Notes: a model not told the origin generated them from the sequence alone. Positions 1 to 9,097 are shown, counted from the stretch's first letter. The stretch is DNA of 64,000 bases from Chloroflexota bacterium (GCA_026706395.1 JAPOYU010000054.1:154241-218240), one strand, 5' to 3'. A program made the numbers and translations.

Positions 1-715
1 TCATCAACTGTTCATAGTGCCAACCCGGTCGCCCGGCCAGCACCAGCTTTGGCGCATCCGGCAGCTCCAGCTTGAGATCGCGATAAGCCCGCGCCAGCCC
101 GACCAGGTTCTTGCGCGGCTCTAGCGTGCCCACAAACAGGAAGTACGATTCAGGCAAGTCAAGAGATAGAATCGTCTTTTCGCTGCAGCTTCTCTCAAGC
201 GGCATAAACTGCTCATCGACGCCGTGCAATTGCACTGTGATCATGTCGGCGGGCACATTGAGGATATCAACAAGATCGGCTTTCGTCGCCTCGCTAACAG
301 CCAGTATATGGTCCGCGCGACATACTGATGCGGCGATCTGACCATTATAATAGCGGCGGCTGGCGGCGGTTAAGTATTCAGGAAAATGAATAAAGCTGAG
401 ATCGTGTACGGTGATGACATGGCGCCTGGCTCCGCGGATCGGCGCAATGAAATCCGGGCTGTGCAGCAAATCAAGGCGATGCCGCCAAAGCTCTACTGAC
501 AGCGCCGCTCTTTCCAGCGGGTGGTGCGGTGGCGTCCATACTGCGGCGCGCTCGAAGCAGCCCGACAGCCGTTCGCTCGCTTTCCGGCTCTGCAGCAACA
601 TCAATTTGTGAGGCGGTTGCAGTTGTTCAAAGGCACTGATAAGTGCTGTAATATACCGGCTGGTGCCGCCAATACGATAATGAGTGAGCCGGGCGTCCAT
701 TCCGATATGTGCCAT
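1..715 (-). CDS. Glycosyltransferase family 4, N-terminal part (cut by window edge)
   Basis: These are the first 238 residues of a GT-B fold glycosyltransferase. It would transfer a sugar from a nucleotide-activated donor to a glycan or lipid acceptor at the cytoplasmic face of the membrane. Seen: a glycine-containing N-terminal loop (IGGTSRY near residue 15), TVHDLSFIHFPE near 102, LAVSEATKADL near 139, and FLFVGTLEPRKNL near 192, which opens the donor-binding domain. The rest of that domain, with its usual E-x7-E motif, lies beyond the left edge. The ATG is at 713-715. No Shine-Dalgarno sequence precedes it, and a TATACT hexamer (minus strand, 722-727) ends 6 nt upstream, so the message may be leaderless. 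The family is secure from these motifs; the sugar and acceptor cannot be named. Confidence 0.85.
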   Translation of the reverse strand, partial: MAHIGMDARLTHYRIGGTSRYITALISAFEQLQPPHKLMLLQSRKASERLSGCFERAAVWTPPHHPLERAALSVELWRHRLDLLHSPDFIAPIRGARRHVITVHDLSFIHFPEYLTAASRRYYNGQIAASVCRADHILAVSEATKADLVDILNVPADMITVQLHGVDEQFMPLERSCSEKTILSLDLPESYFLFVGTLEPRKNLVGLARAYRDLKLELPDAPKLVLAGRPGWHYEQLM

Positions 716-721
716 AAGGCG

Positions 722-727
722 AGTATA
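722..727 (-). promoter_or_regulatory. -10 hexamer giving a probable leaderless transcript
   Basis: TATACT on the minus strand ends six bases before the ATG of the glycosyltransferase gene. Transcription would then start at or next to the A of the start codon. No convincing -35 hexamer is seen. Confidence 0.4.
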
Positions 728-792
728 GCGGTATCATTTTTGCCATGCCAGCCGAAACCGCGCCGCCTCCGGCCGGGCAAGAGGAGTGCAGC

Positions 793-1764
793 ATGACACG
801 ATACGATGTGGTGGCACTGGGCGAATCAATGATGCGCCTGACCCCGCCGGGCGACCTGCGCATCGAGCAGACGCGGTCCTTCGATATCTGGGTGGGTGGC
901 ACTGAGTCAAATACCGCTGTCGGTTTGGCGCGGCTTGGCATGGATGTCGCCTGGTTCTCCCGGTTGCCGGCTTCGCCCCTCGGCCGATACATCAGCAATC
1001 GCGTCGCGCAATACGGTGTTGACGTCAGCCATGTCTTATGGGCGCAGGACGAACGCCTAGGCATTTACTTCCACGAAAAGGCTCAGCCGCCGCGCGCCAG
1101 CGAAATCATTTACGATCGCCGCGGTTCCGCTATGAGTCGTATGCAACCCTCAGACCTGCCCGCTGACTTGTTCAAGACGGATGAAGCGCTGCTTTTTCAC
1201 ACGACTGGCATCACCCTGGCGATCAGCGAAACGGCGCAGGAGACGGTACACGAGGCGATGCGAAAGGCGAAATCAGCGGGCTGGCGCATCAGTTTCGATA
1301 CCAATTATCGCGGCAAGTTGTGGTCCGGCGCCGATGCCGCGGCCGGCTGCGACTACGCCATGAAGCAGGCCGATCTCGTCTTCTGCCCGCTCGGCGACTA
1401 CCAGGTGATGTACGGTGACGCTGCGCCGGGCGCGGCTATCGCCGACCTGCAGGCGCGCTATCCCAATACCCTCATCGTCATGACCCTGGGGGTGGACGGC
1501 TCACAAGCCATCACGCCGAATGGAGAGATCCTGCGACAGCCGGCGATCCTGGCTGGTGAAGTCGGGCGGATCGGCGGTGGCGACGCTTTCGCCGCCGGCT
1601 TCATTTTTGCCTGGTTGCGCCAAGGCGACGTCGCCAACGCTCTGAGATGGGGCGCCGCGCTGTCATCGCTCAAATACACCATCCCCGGCGATCTGCCCTT
1701 GGTTGATTATGATGCCGTGGCCGCGCTGGCAGCTGGCGGCAAGGGCGGCGGTCTGATCCGCTAG
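793..1764 (+). CDS. PfkB-family sugar kinase, probably 2-keto-3-deoxygluconate kinase
   Basis: A ribokinase/PfkB family kinase of 323 aa. It would phosphorylate a sugar or sugar acid, most likely 2-dehydro-3-deoxygluconate, with ATP in the cytoplasm. Seen: VALGESMMRL at the N terminus, WVGGTESNTAVGLARLG near residue 35 (substrate-binding glycines), and the PfkB signature GRIGGGDAFAAGF near residue 257, where the Asp is the catalytic base. The ORF can be extended upstream to 745. The start at 793 is preferred because GAGGAG at 781-786 sits 6 nt before it and the homology begins there. Neighbours are an unrelated divergent glycosyltransferase and a repeat-rich spacer, so there is no operon context. 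KDG kinase is inferred from general resemblance; fructokinase is the main alternative. Confidence 0.8.
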   Translation: MTRYDVVALGESMMRLTPPGDLRIEQTRSFDIWVGGTESNTAVGLARLGMDVAWFSRLPASPLGRYISNRVAQYGVDVSHVLWAQDERLGIYFHEKAQPPRASEIIYDRRGSAMSRMQPSDLPADLFKTDEALLFHTTGITLAISETAQETVHEAMRKAKSAGWRISFDTNYRGKLWSGADAAAGCDYAMKQADLVFCPLGDYQVMYGDAAPGAAIADLQARYPNTLIVMTLGVDGSQAITPNGEILRQPAILAGEVGRIGGGDAFAAGFIFAWLRQGDVANALRWGAALSSLKYTIPGDLPLVDYDAVAALAAGGKGGGLIR

Positions 1765-1847
1765 CCATGCAATATCATGTAGCCGCGAGTATTCTGCACA
1801 AGCATCACAGCTTAAAAGCGCTAGCGTCATCAGCAGCAATAGAAAGA

Positions 1848-1895
1848 AAGATCAGCCACTGAGTACGCCGAGAAAACAGGAGTACACGGAGTATA
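1848..1895. repeat. Degenerate CACTGAG/CACGGAG intergenic repeat
   Basis: The words CACTGAGTACGCCGAG and AGTACACGGAGT lie about 10 bp apart. On the opposite strand they read as CTCCGTG/CTCAGTGG, the same word family as CCTCTGTGGTGAA at 51408 and CCTCGGTGGTGAA at 52043. Confidence 0.45.
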
Positions 1896-2166
1896 GCTTT
1901 GGGCGACTTTTTAGCAGCGTAAGTTTACGCCTATGGCCAGTGTCAGAAGTAGAGAACATGCCGAAAAAACACCAGAAACTCTGCGTCCTCCTTTTGACTC
2001 AGTAGTTCCAAGTTATTCATGCAAAATTCAAGCTACTCCGCAATTCATCGGAAAACCCCACCTCTCTCTGTATGCGGCCGGCTGTGGGGGTTAAAAACGC
2101 GGCAGTCCGCATTCTCACTATTTTCTTGGAATTACCTCTGTACCTCCGCGCCGGAAAAACCAAAAT

Positions 2167-2217
2167 CCCAATACCCGAACATTTGGTCTGCCATCCACAC
2201 CCCGCTTGTGCTACAAT
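2167..2217 (+). promoter_or_regulatory. Three-copy LexA-like promoter element, copy A
   Basis: GAACATTTGGTC (2177-2188) matches GAAC-N4-GTTC in 7 of 8 defined positions and is preceded by CCCAATAC (2167-2174). TACAAT starts exactly 35 nt after the G of GAAC (2212-2217) and looks like a -10 hexamer. Copies B (52133) and C (19471) have the same geometry. A protein-coding start in this orientation is not reached until 2532. Confidence 0.5.
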
Positions 2218-2255
2218 GATCTCAACACCCGCCGCTTAACAACCAAATCACCTGC

Positions 2256-2289
2256 CATTTGCACAGAAATTATATTCCCCGTGCAAATG
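2256..2289. repeat. Hairpin with 9-bp arms, counterpart of that at 52311
   Basis: CATTTGCAC (2256-2264) and GTGCAAATG (2281-2289) are perfect inverted arms around a 16-nt A/T-rich loop ending in CCCC. The element at 52311-52343 has the same arrangement with different but still fully paired arms and a similar loop, and both are followed by a CCAATC/CAAATC-type word. Confidence 0.55.
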
Positions 2290-2365
2290 CAAATCGCGCC
2301 TTCAATCCACCCCAACCCCCGCCATCACTGCTCTTGACTCTTTGCACACCGCCCGAATCCCTTTG

Positions 2366-2396
2366 CGCAATCCGTGCCAATCCGTGCCAATCTCCT
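2366..2396 (+). repeat. Tandem GTGCCAATCC repeat
   Basis: GCAATCC is followed by two direct copies of GTGCCAATC. A close relative (CGCAAATCC, GGCCAATCC, GCGCCAATC) occurs at about 52410-52450, also downstream of a LexA-like element and hairpin. Confidence 0.5.
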
Positions 2397-2531
2397 TTCA
2401 AGAAACTCGACGAACTCTGCGGCAAAAAACTGACGCGACTGCTTCGTCTATGCTGTCTCTCTGTCTGGCAGTCGTGTCCTACTTCCTCTATAATCCTTGG
2501 CTTATGTGCAAAATTTTTTGCCGCGCCGAAT

Positions 2532-4331
2532 ATGACCGCAACAGCTAATCGTCAACATCCTTTCGTCCGCTTGCTCAACTATGCCACCGCATACAAACGT
2601 CGGGTGGCGTTGGCGGCATTTTATTCCGTGCTGGGCAAACTCTTCGATATCATGCCGCCGGTGCTCATCGGCATGGCGGTCGACATCGTCGTCAAGCGCC
2701 AAGACTCTTTGCTGGGGCGCTGGGGCGTAACGGACCTGTCACTGCAGCTCATCATACTCGGTTTCATCACCCTCATCGTCTGGATTCTTGAGTCGGTATT
2801 CGGCTATCTTCAACGTATCTATTGGCGGAACCTGGCGCAGTCGATGCAGCATGACCTGCGTGTCGACGCCTACGATCACGTGCAGCATCTGGAATTGGCT
2901 TACTTCGAAGACCAAAGCACCGGCGGCTTGATGTCGATCCTGAACGACGACATCAATCAGTTGGAGCGCTTTCTCGATATCGGAGCCAACGATGTCGTTC
3001 AGATTCTGACGACTGTATTGGCCATCGGGGGAATCTTTGTCGTCATAGCGCCGAGCGTCGCCTGGATGGCCGCTGTGCCGATTCCCTTCATCATCTGGGG
3101 TTCCATGAAGTTCCAGAAGCTGCTCACGCCGCTTTACGCCGATGTTCGCGAACAGGTCAGTGTTATCAATCATCATCTCTCCAACAGCTTTAGCGGCATC
3201 GCAACCATCAAGAGCTTCACTGCCGAAGACTACGAAGCCGAGCGCCTGCGCATCGAAAGCAATGAATACCTCGAACGCAACCGCCGCGCCATTCGCCTTG
3301 GCTCCGCCTTCACGCCGCTGATACGCATAGTTATCGTCACCGGCTTCATCGCTATCACCGTCGCCGGCGGCCACCTCACGCTCAATGGCGTCCTGGAGAT
3401 TGGGGCCTACAGCGTGCTCATTTTCATGACGCAGCGCCTGCTCTGGCCACTGACCAAACTCGGCGAGACCTTTGATCTGTACCAGCGCGCCATGGCGTCG
3501 ACCAAGCGCATTCTTGATCTGCTTGGCATCAAGTCCTCCATAATTGATGGCGCTTTGCACCTGCCAAAAGAGGACGTGCGCGGGCATATGTGGCTCGACG
3601 AGGTCGAATTCGCCTATAGCGACGGCCGCGAGGTGATCAAGGGACTGTCGTTCAATGTGCCGGCCGGCGATACCATCGCCATAGTCGGGGCGACCGGCGC
3701 TGGCAAAAGCACCGTCATCAAGCTCCTGCTGCGTTACTACGATGTCACTGCTGGGCGGGTCATGCTCGATGGCTACGACCTGCGCGAGCTCAAACAGGAA
3801 GATATCCGCAACGCCATCGGCTTGGTCAGTCAGGATGTCTTTCTCTTCCATGGCACCGTCCGCGAGAACATCGCCTACGGTGACCCGGACGTACCCGATC
3901 ACTTAATCATTGAGGCGGCCAAGGTCGCTGAAGCGCATGAGTTTGTCATGCAGTTGCCACAAGGTTACGATACGGTCGTCGGCGAACGCGGCCAGAAGCT
4001 CTCCGGCGGTCAGCGGCAGCGCCTGTCCATCGCCCGCGCCGTGCTGACCGATCCGCCCATACTGATCCTCGATGAAGCGACCTCATCGGTGGACAACGAA
4101 ACCGAAGCCGCCATTCAGCGTTCGCTTGAGCGCATCGTCATCGGCCGCACCACCATCGTGATTGCCCACCGCCTCTCGACCGTGCGCAACGCCGATATGA
4201 TCTACGTCCTGCAAGATGGCCAGCTTGTCGAATCAGGTCACCACGAGGACCTCTTGCTGCATGACGGGCTCTACGCCTCGCTTTGGCGCGTGCAGACGGG
4301 CGAAGGCGTTCTGGCTGGCTTGTCGCCTTAA
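2532..4331 (+). CDS. ABC exporter, fused membrane and ATPase domains (MsbA/MdlB type)
   Basis: A 599-residue half-size ABC exporter that would work as a dimer in the inner membrane and export a lipid, drug or peptide. Residues 1-310 form the six-helix transmembrane domain. The ATPase domain follows, with Walker [10 protein letters not shown] near residue 386, the Q-loop near VSQDVF, signature [10 protein letters not shown] near 489, Walker [11 protein letters not shown] near 510 and the switch His in AHRLST near 546. The frame is open back to 2259, but the extra 91 residues are Cys/Pro/Ser-rich and unlike the family, so the ATG at 2532 is chosen. There is no clear Shine-Dalgarno sequence there. 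The stop overlaps that of the convergent oxidoreductase by 4 nt. The substrate cannot be told from sequence. Confidence 0.9.
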   Translation: MTATANRQHPFVRLLNYATAYKRRVALAAFYSVLGKLFDIMPPVLIGMAVDIVVKRQDSLLGRWGVTDLSLQLIILGFITLIVWILESVFGYLQRIYWRNLAQSMQHDLRVDAYDHVQHLELAYFEDQSTGGLMSILNDDINQLERFLDIGANDVVQILTTVLAIGGIFVVIAPSVAWMAAVPIPFIIWGSMKFQKLLTPLYADVREQVSVINHHLSNSFSGIATIKSFTAEDYEAERLRIESNEYLERNRRAIRLGSAFTPLIRIVIVTGFIAITVAGGHLTLNGVLEIGAYSVLIFMTQRLLWPLTKLGETFDLYQRAMASTKRILDLLGIKSSIIDGALHLPKEDVRGHMWLDEVEFAYSDGREVIKGLSFNVPAGDTIAIVGATGAGKSTVIKLLLRYYDVTAGRVMLDGYDLRELKQEDIRNAIGLVSQDVFLFHGTVRENIAYGDPDVPDHLIIEAAKVAEAHEFVMQLPQGYDTVVGERGQKLSGGQRQRLSIARAVLTDPPILILDEATSSVDNETEAAIQRSLERIVIGRTTIVIAHRLSTVRNADMIYVLQDGQLVESGHHEDLLLHDGLYASLWRVQTGEGVLAGLSP

Positions 4332-5296
4332 CGCGCCCCTGCCAGGAGCGCGTCGACTACAACCATGTTGTTTACCGCGTCCGCCGGGGGAAATCGCGGC
4401 GCCCGCTCATTGATCAGCGCATCAGCAAAGTCTTCGACCATCAGTTGATAATGATCAGTCGCCGGGATGATGTGTTCGGCATAGTCGTCTCCCTGCCAAT
4501 GTTGAACGACGGTATCGGCGGCTTTATCCGGCACGAAACTTGTCGGCACGGTGATCATCCCGCTGCTGCCTTTCAGCGCATACGAATGCTGCCGATAGGC
4601 GCGCAGCCCGCACTCGAAATGCCCGATCACGCCGGAGGGAAACTCCAACGTACCCGCCAATGCTTCATCGACGCCGGTCGTCTTGCCGATAATCCCGCTC
4701 GCCGTTACATGCGCCGGTTCCTCACCGGTCATAAAGCGCATCAAGTTGACGCAGTAGCAGCCCACATCCATCAGCGCGCCGCCGGCCAGCGCTTTGCTCA
4801 GGCGGATGTTCGCGCCGCTGCCTATCGCAAAAGTAAAGCTGCTGTTGATGAATTGCAGTTCGCCGATGCCGCCTTCTGCGATGATCTCTTTGACCTTGGC
4901 ATGCTGCGGATGAAAACGGTACATGAAGGCCTCGGCCAGCGGGACGCCGTGCCGCTCAAAGGCATCGACGATGCTCTGCGCTTCAAATGCATCGCTGGCG
5001 AAGGGCTTCTCGCACAAAGTCGGAATGCCCGCCTCGGCGCACTTGATGCTCCACTCGGCGTGCATGCTGTTGGGCAGCGGATTGTAAATCGCGTCGACTT
5101 GACCGTCGGCCAGCAGTTTCTCATAGCTGCCGTAGACGCGCGGGATTTCCAGTTCCTCAGCGAAGGCTTGCGCCCGTTCCAGCGAGCGACTGCCGACCGC
5201 TGCAACCACGCCATTGGTCGAGGCCTGAACCGCCGGGATGACGCGCCGCCCGATATTCGCCGTACTTAGAATGCCCCAGCGTATCCTATCGCTCAT
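4328..5296 (-). CDS. Gfo/Idh/MocA family NAD(P)-dependent oxidoreductase
   Basis: A 322-aa cytoplasmic dehydrogenase of the glucose-fructose oxidoreductase family, which oxidises or reduces sugars, inositols or their derivatives. Seen: an N-terminal Rossmann fold ([16 protein letters not shown]), the diagnostic [12 protein letters not shown] near residue 93 with the cofactor-binding EKP, and the C-terminal alpha/beta domain with [13 protein letters not shown] near 170. The pattern resembles D-xylose dehydrogenase or trans-dihydrodiol dehydrogenase-like members. GGGGAGA lies 5 nt before the ATG. It is the last gene of an operon of hydrolase (7281), solute-binding protein (6097) and this gene, which suggests that it processes the sugar those genes release or capture. 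The substrate is not determined. Confidence 0.87.
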   Translation of the reverse strand: MSDRIRWGILSTANIGRRVIPAVQASTNGVVAAVGSRSLERAQAFAEELEIPRVYGSYEKLLADGQVDAIYNPLPNSMHAEWSIKCAEAGIPTLCEKPFASDAFEAQSIVDAFERHGVPLAEAFMYRFHPQHAKVKEIIAEGGIGELQFINSSFTFAIGSGANIRLSKALAGGALMDVGCYCVNLMRFMTGEEPAHVTASGIIGKTTGVDEALAGTLEFPSGVIGHFECGLRAYRQHSYALKGSSGMITVPTSFVPDKAADTVVQHWQGDDYAEHIIPATDHYQLMVEDFADALINERAPRFPPADAVNNMVVVDALLAGAR

Positions 5297-5320
5297 GAGA
5301 ATCTCCCCGTTTGCGCTTTT

Positions 5321-6097
5321 CTAGAACCACCTGTCGACGATTTTAGCGAGTTCTCCACGCTCTTTCAAAGCGCCTAAAGCGCTGTCGACCAGTTTCCAGG
5401 CGTCATCGCGGTTAATCCGCAGGGCGATGGCGTAAAGCTCGCGCGTGACAAACTCCCGCCGATAGTCCCATTCCGCATGCTCCTTGGCGTACAGATGCAG
5501 CGTCGAGGCATCAACCAGCGCCGCATCCGTCTGGCCCAATCGCAGGGCATCCAGCGCATGCGTCGGCAGTTCGTACGGCATCCGCGCGAATGACTGCCCT
5601 TCTTGCTCCCAAGCGCGAATCTGGCTGTCCGCGCCGCTGGCATATTCGAAGGCGAGCGCCGTGCCCGTTTGAGCAGCACCGTTTAGGGGCACACCAAATG
5701 ACGCGGTCACCAGAACCAGCCCATTGTCGAAGTAGGGCCGGGTATAGCGCACATCATCCATCCGCGCCGGGTCGACGCGCAGCGCCGCCATAAGCAGGTC
5801 TACTTCACCTGTGATCAACGCATCATAAAGACCGTAGAAGCTTAGATTGACGAAGCGGACGGGCAAGCCGATTTCCGCCGCGATCGCGGCTCCCAGCTCA
5901 ACATCCAGCCCGGCAAGCGCCCCGCCGGCATCGAAGGCATACGGTGGAAAACTGCCATCCACACCGATGACGATTTCGCCAGCGGGGAAGGCCAGGTCTC
6001 GGTCCGGTGGCTGATAGTGTCGCCAAAGCGCAGCGAGCAAAACTACAATGGTCGTCGCAAGCAGAATCATCGAGGGCTTCAAAGCATCGCCTTTCAC
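5321..6097 (-). CDS. Extracellular solute-binding protein, family 3, membrane-anchored
   Basis: A 258-aa periplasmic-binding-protein-like domain behind an uncleaved-looking N-terminal hydrophobic segment (about residues 11-30, MILLATTIVVLLAALW). Seen: the family 3 opening IVIGVDGSFPPYAFD, LAGLDVELGAAIAAEIG, YDALITGEVDLLMAALR, RYTRPYFDNGLVLV and a C-terminal LKERGELAKIVDRWF. Such domains bind amino acids or small polar solutes and dock to ABC permeases, but no cognate permease lies beside it, so it may be a sensor-type or orphan receptor. The start is taken as GTG at 6097 because GTGA overlaps the stop of the upstream hydrolase by 4 nt, implying translational coupling. ATG at 6070 is the alternative. 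Confidence 0.82.
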   Translation of the reverse strand: MKGDALKPSMILLATTIVVLLAALWRHYQPPDRDLAFPAGEIVIGVDGSFPPYAFDAGGALAGLDVELGAAIAAEIGLPVRFVNLSFYGLYDALITGEVDLLMAALRVDPARMDDVRYTRPYFDNGLVLVTASFGVPLNGAAQTGTALAFEYASGADSQIRAWEQEGQSFARMPYELPTHALDALRLGQTDAALVDASTLHLYAKEHAEWDYRREFVTRELYAIALRINRDDAWKLVDSALGALKERGELAKIVDRWF

Positions 6098-7281
6098 CTT
6101 TCTGTCTCCGGCGGCGGCAGCCACAAATCCTCGCTCCGTTCCCAGCCAAGCGCATAGTCTTGTAGCGCGAAGTAGATCGGCTTCTTCACAAAGTCGGCGC
6201 TGACCAGCGTGTAACTGTCCGGATAACTCTGCAGGTCGGCCGGGAAGCGGAAAGCCCAAATGCAGAGCTGCTCAGCCCATTCCCAATTCATCTCAGCATA
6301 CTCAAAGGCTCGGATCGTATAAGCGCTGCGCTGCGACGGACGCACGGCATGCGCCCAGCGCGGATGATCATTCCAGCCGCTCTCGGTGATACTGACCGGT
6401 TTTTCCCCGTCGCCATGTTCCAGCATGATCTCGCGCAATAGCTCAGCCCGGCGGAAATTCAGCTTGTCGCTGGCCGGCTGAGCCTCCGGCGGCTCAAGCA
6501 TGCCATAGCTGTGTATCGCCAGCGCGTCAAAGCTGTCGCTCGCGCCCGCCGCGTACATATCGCGCAGAAAATCCAGGTCGTTCAAGCCGGCGTTGCTACC
6601 ACGGCCTTCGAGCGTCGGCGCCAGCGCCCCGGCCAGCACCACCGCTTCCGGATTCGTCGCTTTGATTGCCGGATACGCCGCTTGCAGCAGCCGGACATAG
6701 CGGGCCGCATCCACCTTCTGATAGCCCCACTCGAAGCTGAGATTGGGCTCGTTCCAGATGATAAGCCGATCGACCAACCCGACGTAGCGCGCGGCGAAGG
6801 CAGCGGCGTATTCAGCGAACTTGGAAAACGCCGAATCCGGCAGATAATTCAGCGTCTTGCTCTCATCGTCATTCAGCCAGTCCGGCACCAGCCCCAGCCG
6901 CGCGATGACTTCCAGTCCTTGCCGATCAGCGTGCTGCACGATGCGGTCGAACCGGCTCCAACTGAACTGACCCGCCCGCGTTTCGGCGTATGCCCAGGGG
7001 AAGAACTGCACAATGCTCGTCGCGCCCAACTCCCGCACAAGTTCAAGCGAACGCAGAATCTTCTTCTCCTCGACCTCATTCTCAAGCAGTGTATGAACGC
7101 AGACATGCCCTTTCGTCGTCTCGACCACTTTTTTTTCGGCCGGCAGCCAATCTCTCGGCGCTGGACGCAGCAGAAAGATCAGCGCGAAAACCACCAACAA
7201 GCCCAAGATGATGAGGATGCTGTCACGCTGTTTTCGGGCGAAGTCGCGCTCATGCGGCGCAGCGCTACTCTTGGTCGGCAT
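6094..7281 (-). CDS. Membrane-anchored clan GH-A glycoside hydrolase-like protein
   Basis: A 395-aa protein with one N-terminal membrane segment (about residues 21-42) and an extracytoplasmic TIM-barrel domain like those of GH5/GH39 enzymes. Seen: WAYAETRAGQFSW near residue 95, GLVPDWLND near 130, the acid/base motif IIWNEPN near 175 and the probable nucleophile in SITESGWND near 295. The 120-residue spacing fits strands 4 and 7 of clan GH-A. It would cleave or rearrange glycosidic bonds outside the cell. The ATG at 7281 is chosen because sequence further upstream is antisense to the sulfotransferase-like gene. Its stop overlaps the next gene's GTG, so the two are coupled. Exact family and substrate are unknown. 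Confidence 0.78.
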   Translation of the reverse strand: MPTKSSAAPHERDFARKQRDSILIILGLLVVFALIFLLRPAPRDWLPAEKKVVETTKGHVCVHTLLENEVEEKKILRSLELVRELGATSIVQFFPWAYAETRAGQFSWSRFDRIVQHADRQGLEVIARLGLVPDWLNDDESKTLNYLPDSAFSKFAEYAAAFAARYVGLVDRLIIWNEPNLSFEWGYQKVDAARYVRLLQAAYPAIKATNPEAVVLAGALAPTLEGRGSNAGLNDLDFLRDMYAAGASDSFDALAIHSYGMLEPPEAQPASDKLNFRRAELLREIMLEHGDGEKPVSITESGWNDHPRWAHAVRPSQRSAYTIRAFEYAEMNWEWAEQLCIWAFRFPADLQSYPDSYTLVSADFVKKPIYFALQDYALGWERSEDLWLPPPETER

Positions 7282-7286
7282 TCGAT

Positions 7287-7315
7287 ATGACAAGGCTCTG
7301 GCAATCCGGTAAAAT
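7287..7315 (+). promoter_or_regulatory. Sigma-A promoter of the sulfotransferase-like/aminotransferase-like operon
   Basis: ATGACA (7287-7292) and TAAAAT (7310-7315) are separated by 17 nt. They differ from TTGACA/TATAAT in one base each and lie about 90 nt before the first gene. Confidence 0.6.
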
Positions 7316-7404
7316 GGGCGCGATACTGCAGTTATCCCAATATAGTTGGCGACAAGGCTTTCCGGCAAGGTCGTCAATGCGTGGACAAGAGAGGAATCGT
7401 TAGC

Positions 7405-8142
7405 GTGTCGCAGCGAATCATTGCCATGTGGTCGGGACCGCGCAATATCTCGACAGCGTTGATGCGCTCTTGGGCCAGCCGCGCCGATACCCGCGTCATC
7501 GATGAGCCATTCTACGCGCACTACCTGCAGCAGACCGGCTATAATCATCCCGGCGCGCAGGAAATCATCGATCATTACGAAACTGATTGGCGCCAGGTCG
7601 TCGATCTCTTGCTGGCCAATGGAACCGGCGAAGCCATCTTCTATCAGAAACACATGACCCAGCACATGCTCGAGCATATCGACCGTACCTGGCTGTTGAA
7701 GATTTCCAATTGCTTCTTGATACGCGATCCCGTTCGCATGTTGAAGTCCTTCGCCAAAGTGATTCCTTCTCCGCAACTCGACCAAACCGGCCTGCCGCAA
7801 CAGCTTGAGCTTTTCAACACTGTGCGACAAGCCAGCGGAACCGTCCCGCCCGTCATCCGCGCGCGTGATGTCTTGCTTAACCCAGAGGCGTCTTTGCGCC
7901 ATCTTTGCCGGGTCCTGGATGTCCCCTACGACCCGGCGATGTTAAGCTGGAAAGCGGGCGCGCACTCAAGCGATGGCATCTGGGCCAAGCACTGGTACGG
8001 CAGCGTCGAGCGCTCAACCGGCTTCGCGCCATATCGGGAAGACGATACGCCGCTGCCAAAGCATCTGCGAGGCTTGCTTGCCGAATGCCAGGCGCTATAT
8101 GATCAGATGGCGCGCTATTGCGCCTTCGAGGCGGCACGATGA
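7405..8142 (+). CDS. Sulfotransferase-like P-loop protein
   Basis: A 245-aa cytoplasmic protein of the sulfotransferase superfamily. Seen: the 5'-phosphosulfate-binding-loop-like MWSGPRNISTALMRS at the N terminus, DEPFYAHYL near residue 34, IFYQKHMTQHM near 76 and LIRDPVRMLKSF near 108, which corresponds to the 3'-phosphate-binding region. Candidate starts are GTG 7381, GTG 7405 and ATG 7426; 7405 is preferred because GAGAGGA lies upstream at about 10 nt spacing. The stop overlaps the ATG of the next gene (ATGA at 8139-8142), so the two are translationally coupled. Fusions of such a domain to class IV aminotransferase-like domains exist in plants as far as I recall. Whether it truly transfers sulfate is not known; these relatives are poorly characterised. 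Confidence 0.72.
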   Translation: MSQRIIAMWSGPRNISTALMRSWASRADTRVIDEPFYAHYLQQTGYNHPGAQEIIDHYETDWRQVVDLLLANGTGEAIFYQKHMTQHMLEHIDRTWLLKISNCFLIRDPVRMLKSFAKVIPSPQLDQTGLPQQLELFNTVRQASGTVPPVIRARDVLLNPEASLRHLCRVLDVPYDPAMLSWKAGAHSSDGIWAKHWYGSVERSTGFAPYREDDTPLPKHLRGLLAECQALYDQMARYCAFEAAR

Positions 8143-9056
8143 AACAGACCTTCAATCCCAAGAACAAAGACCTCCTGATCAATATCAACGGCGAGCTTTA
8201 TCACCGCGATGTCGCCGGCGTCAGTCCCTTTGATTCCGCCGTGCAAGGCGGCGACGCCGTCTGGGAAGGGCTGCGCCTTTATGATGGTCGGATCTTCAAG
8301 CTCATCCCGCATCTCGATCGCCTGCGGGATTCCGCCAAGGCGATGGCCTTCGCCGAGATACCACCGCATGAAGAGATCATCGCTGAAATCAGCAAAACGC
8401 TGGCCGCCAACAATATGACCGATGGCGTGCACATCCGTTTGACCTTGAGCCGCGGCGTCAAATATACTAGCGGCATGGATATGCGCCTGAATACGCAGGG
8501 TCCGACGCTTATCGTGCTGGCCGAGCACAAGCCGCCGGTCTACGACAAAAGCGGCATTCGCTTGATCACATCGAGCATAAGGCGCATCCCGCCCGACTGC
8601 GTCGACCAGAATATCCATTCTTGCAACCTGATCAATTCCATCCTCGCCAAGATTCAAGCCAACGCTGCCGGCGTCGACGATGCCTTGATGTTGGATTATC
8701 AGGGTTACGTTGCCGAGACTAACGCGACTCACGTCTTCATCGTAAAAGACGGCGTCGTATTGACATCCGATACCGGCTCCTGCCCGGAAGGCATCACGCG
8801 GGAGACTGTGCTGGAGATCTGCGCGGACGAAGGGATTCCACATCAGGTGAAGAATATCTCCCTGGCTGAGGTCTATCGCGCAGACGAAATGTTCTGCACC
8901 GGCACGATGGGCGAGCTTGCGCCGGTGGTCGAGCTTGACGGCCGGCCTATCGGCAGCGGCCGATCGGGCGAAATGACCGCGCGATTGAGCGCGCTCTTCC
9001 GCGAGCGCACGCGCAAAGAAGGGGTTCGAGTGGTGAACTTCGCCTCCATCGGTTAA
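8139..9056 (+). CDS. Class IV aminotransferase homologue (BCAT-like) lacking the PLP lysine
   Basis: A 305-aa fold-type IV PLP-enzyme homologue resembling branched-chain aminotransferase. Most of the family pattern is present: GDAVWEGLRLYDGRIF near residue 37, GYVAETNATHVFIV near 189, CPEGITRETVL near 216 and ADEMFCTGTMGELAPV near 248. In this family the internal-aldimine Lys lies three residues before the Asn of an IKSxN-type motif. Here that motif reads NIHSCNLINSILAK, with His160 (CAT at 8616-8618) in place of Lys. The Lys of ILAK is a separate conserved residue. The protein is therefore unlikely to be an ordinary transaminase. It is coupled by a 4-nt overlap to the sulfotransferase-like gene and probably works with it. 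A plain ilvE label would mislead. Confidence 0.8.
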   Translation: MKQTFNPKNKDLLININGELYHRDVAGVSPFDSAVQGGDAVWEGLRLYDGRIFKLIPHLDRLRDSAKAMAFAEIPPHEEIIAEISKTLAANNMTDGVHIRLTLSRGVKYTSGMDMRLNTQGPTLIVLAEHKPPVYDKSGIRLITSSIRRIPPDCVDQNIHSCNLINSILAKIQANAAGVDDALMLDYQGYVAETNATHVFIVKDGVVLTSDTGSCPEGITRETVLEICADEGIPHQVKNISLAEVYRADEMFCTGTMGELAPVVELDGRPIGSGRSGEMTARLSALFRERTRKEGVRVVNFASIG

Positions 9057-9097
9057 GATTCATTGAGTTATGCGCTAATTGACAGGAGTGACTATAT

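Larger units (their letters stand above)
1765..2531. other. 767-bp spacer with degenerate repeats and a LexA-like promoter element
   Basis: No credible gene is seen here. The reading frame of the following ABC transporter runs open back to 2259, but that stretch has low-complexity composition and no family similarity. The spacer holds a degenerate CACTGAG/CACGGAG repeat (about 1848-1895), CTCTGTACCTCCGCGCC (2133-2149), copy A of the three-copy LexA-like promoter element (2167-2217), a hairpin (2256-2289) and two GTGCCAATCC repeats (about 2366-2396). Confidence 0.6.

Noticed and set aside
2259..2531. 91-residue N-terminal extension of the ABC exporter reading frame
   Set aside because: Cys/Pro/Ser-rich, unlike any exporter N terminus, and it overlaps repeat elements. 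The ATG at 2532 starts the conserved part.
2739..3902. 387-codon open frame on the minus strand opposite the ABC exporter
   Set aside because: Antisense shadow of a gene with clear Walker motifs; no family pattern of its own.
8139..9056. Plain ilvE (branched-chain aminotransferase) label
   Set aside because: The PLP lysine is replaced by His, so the normal reaction is doubtful.
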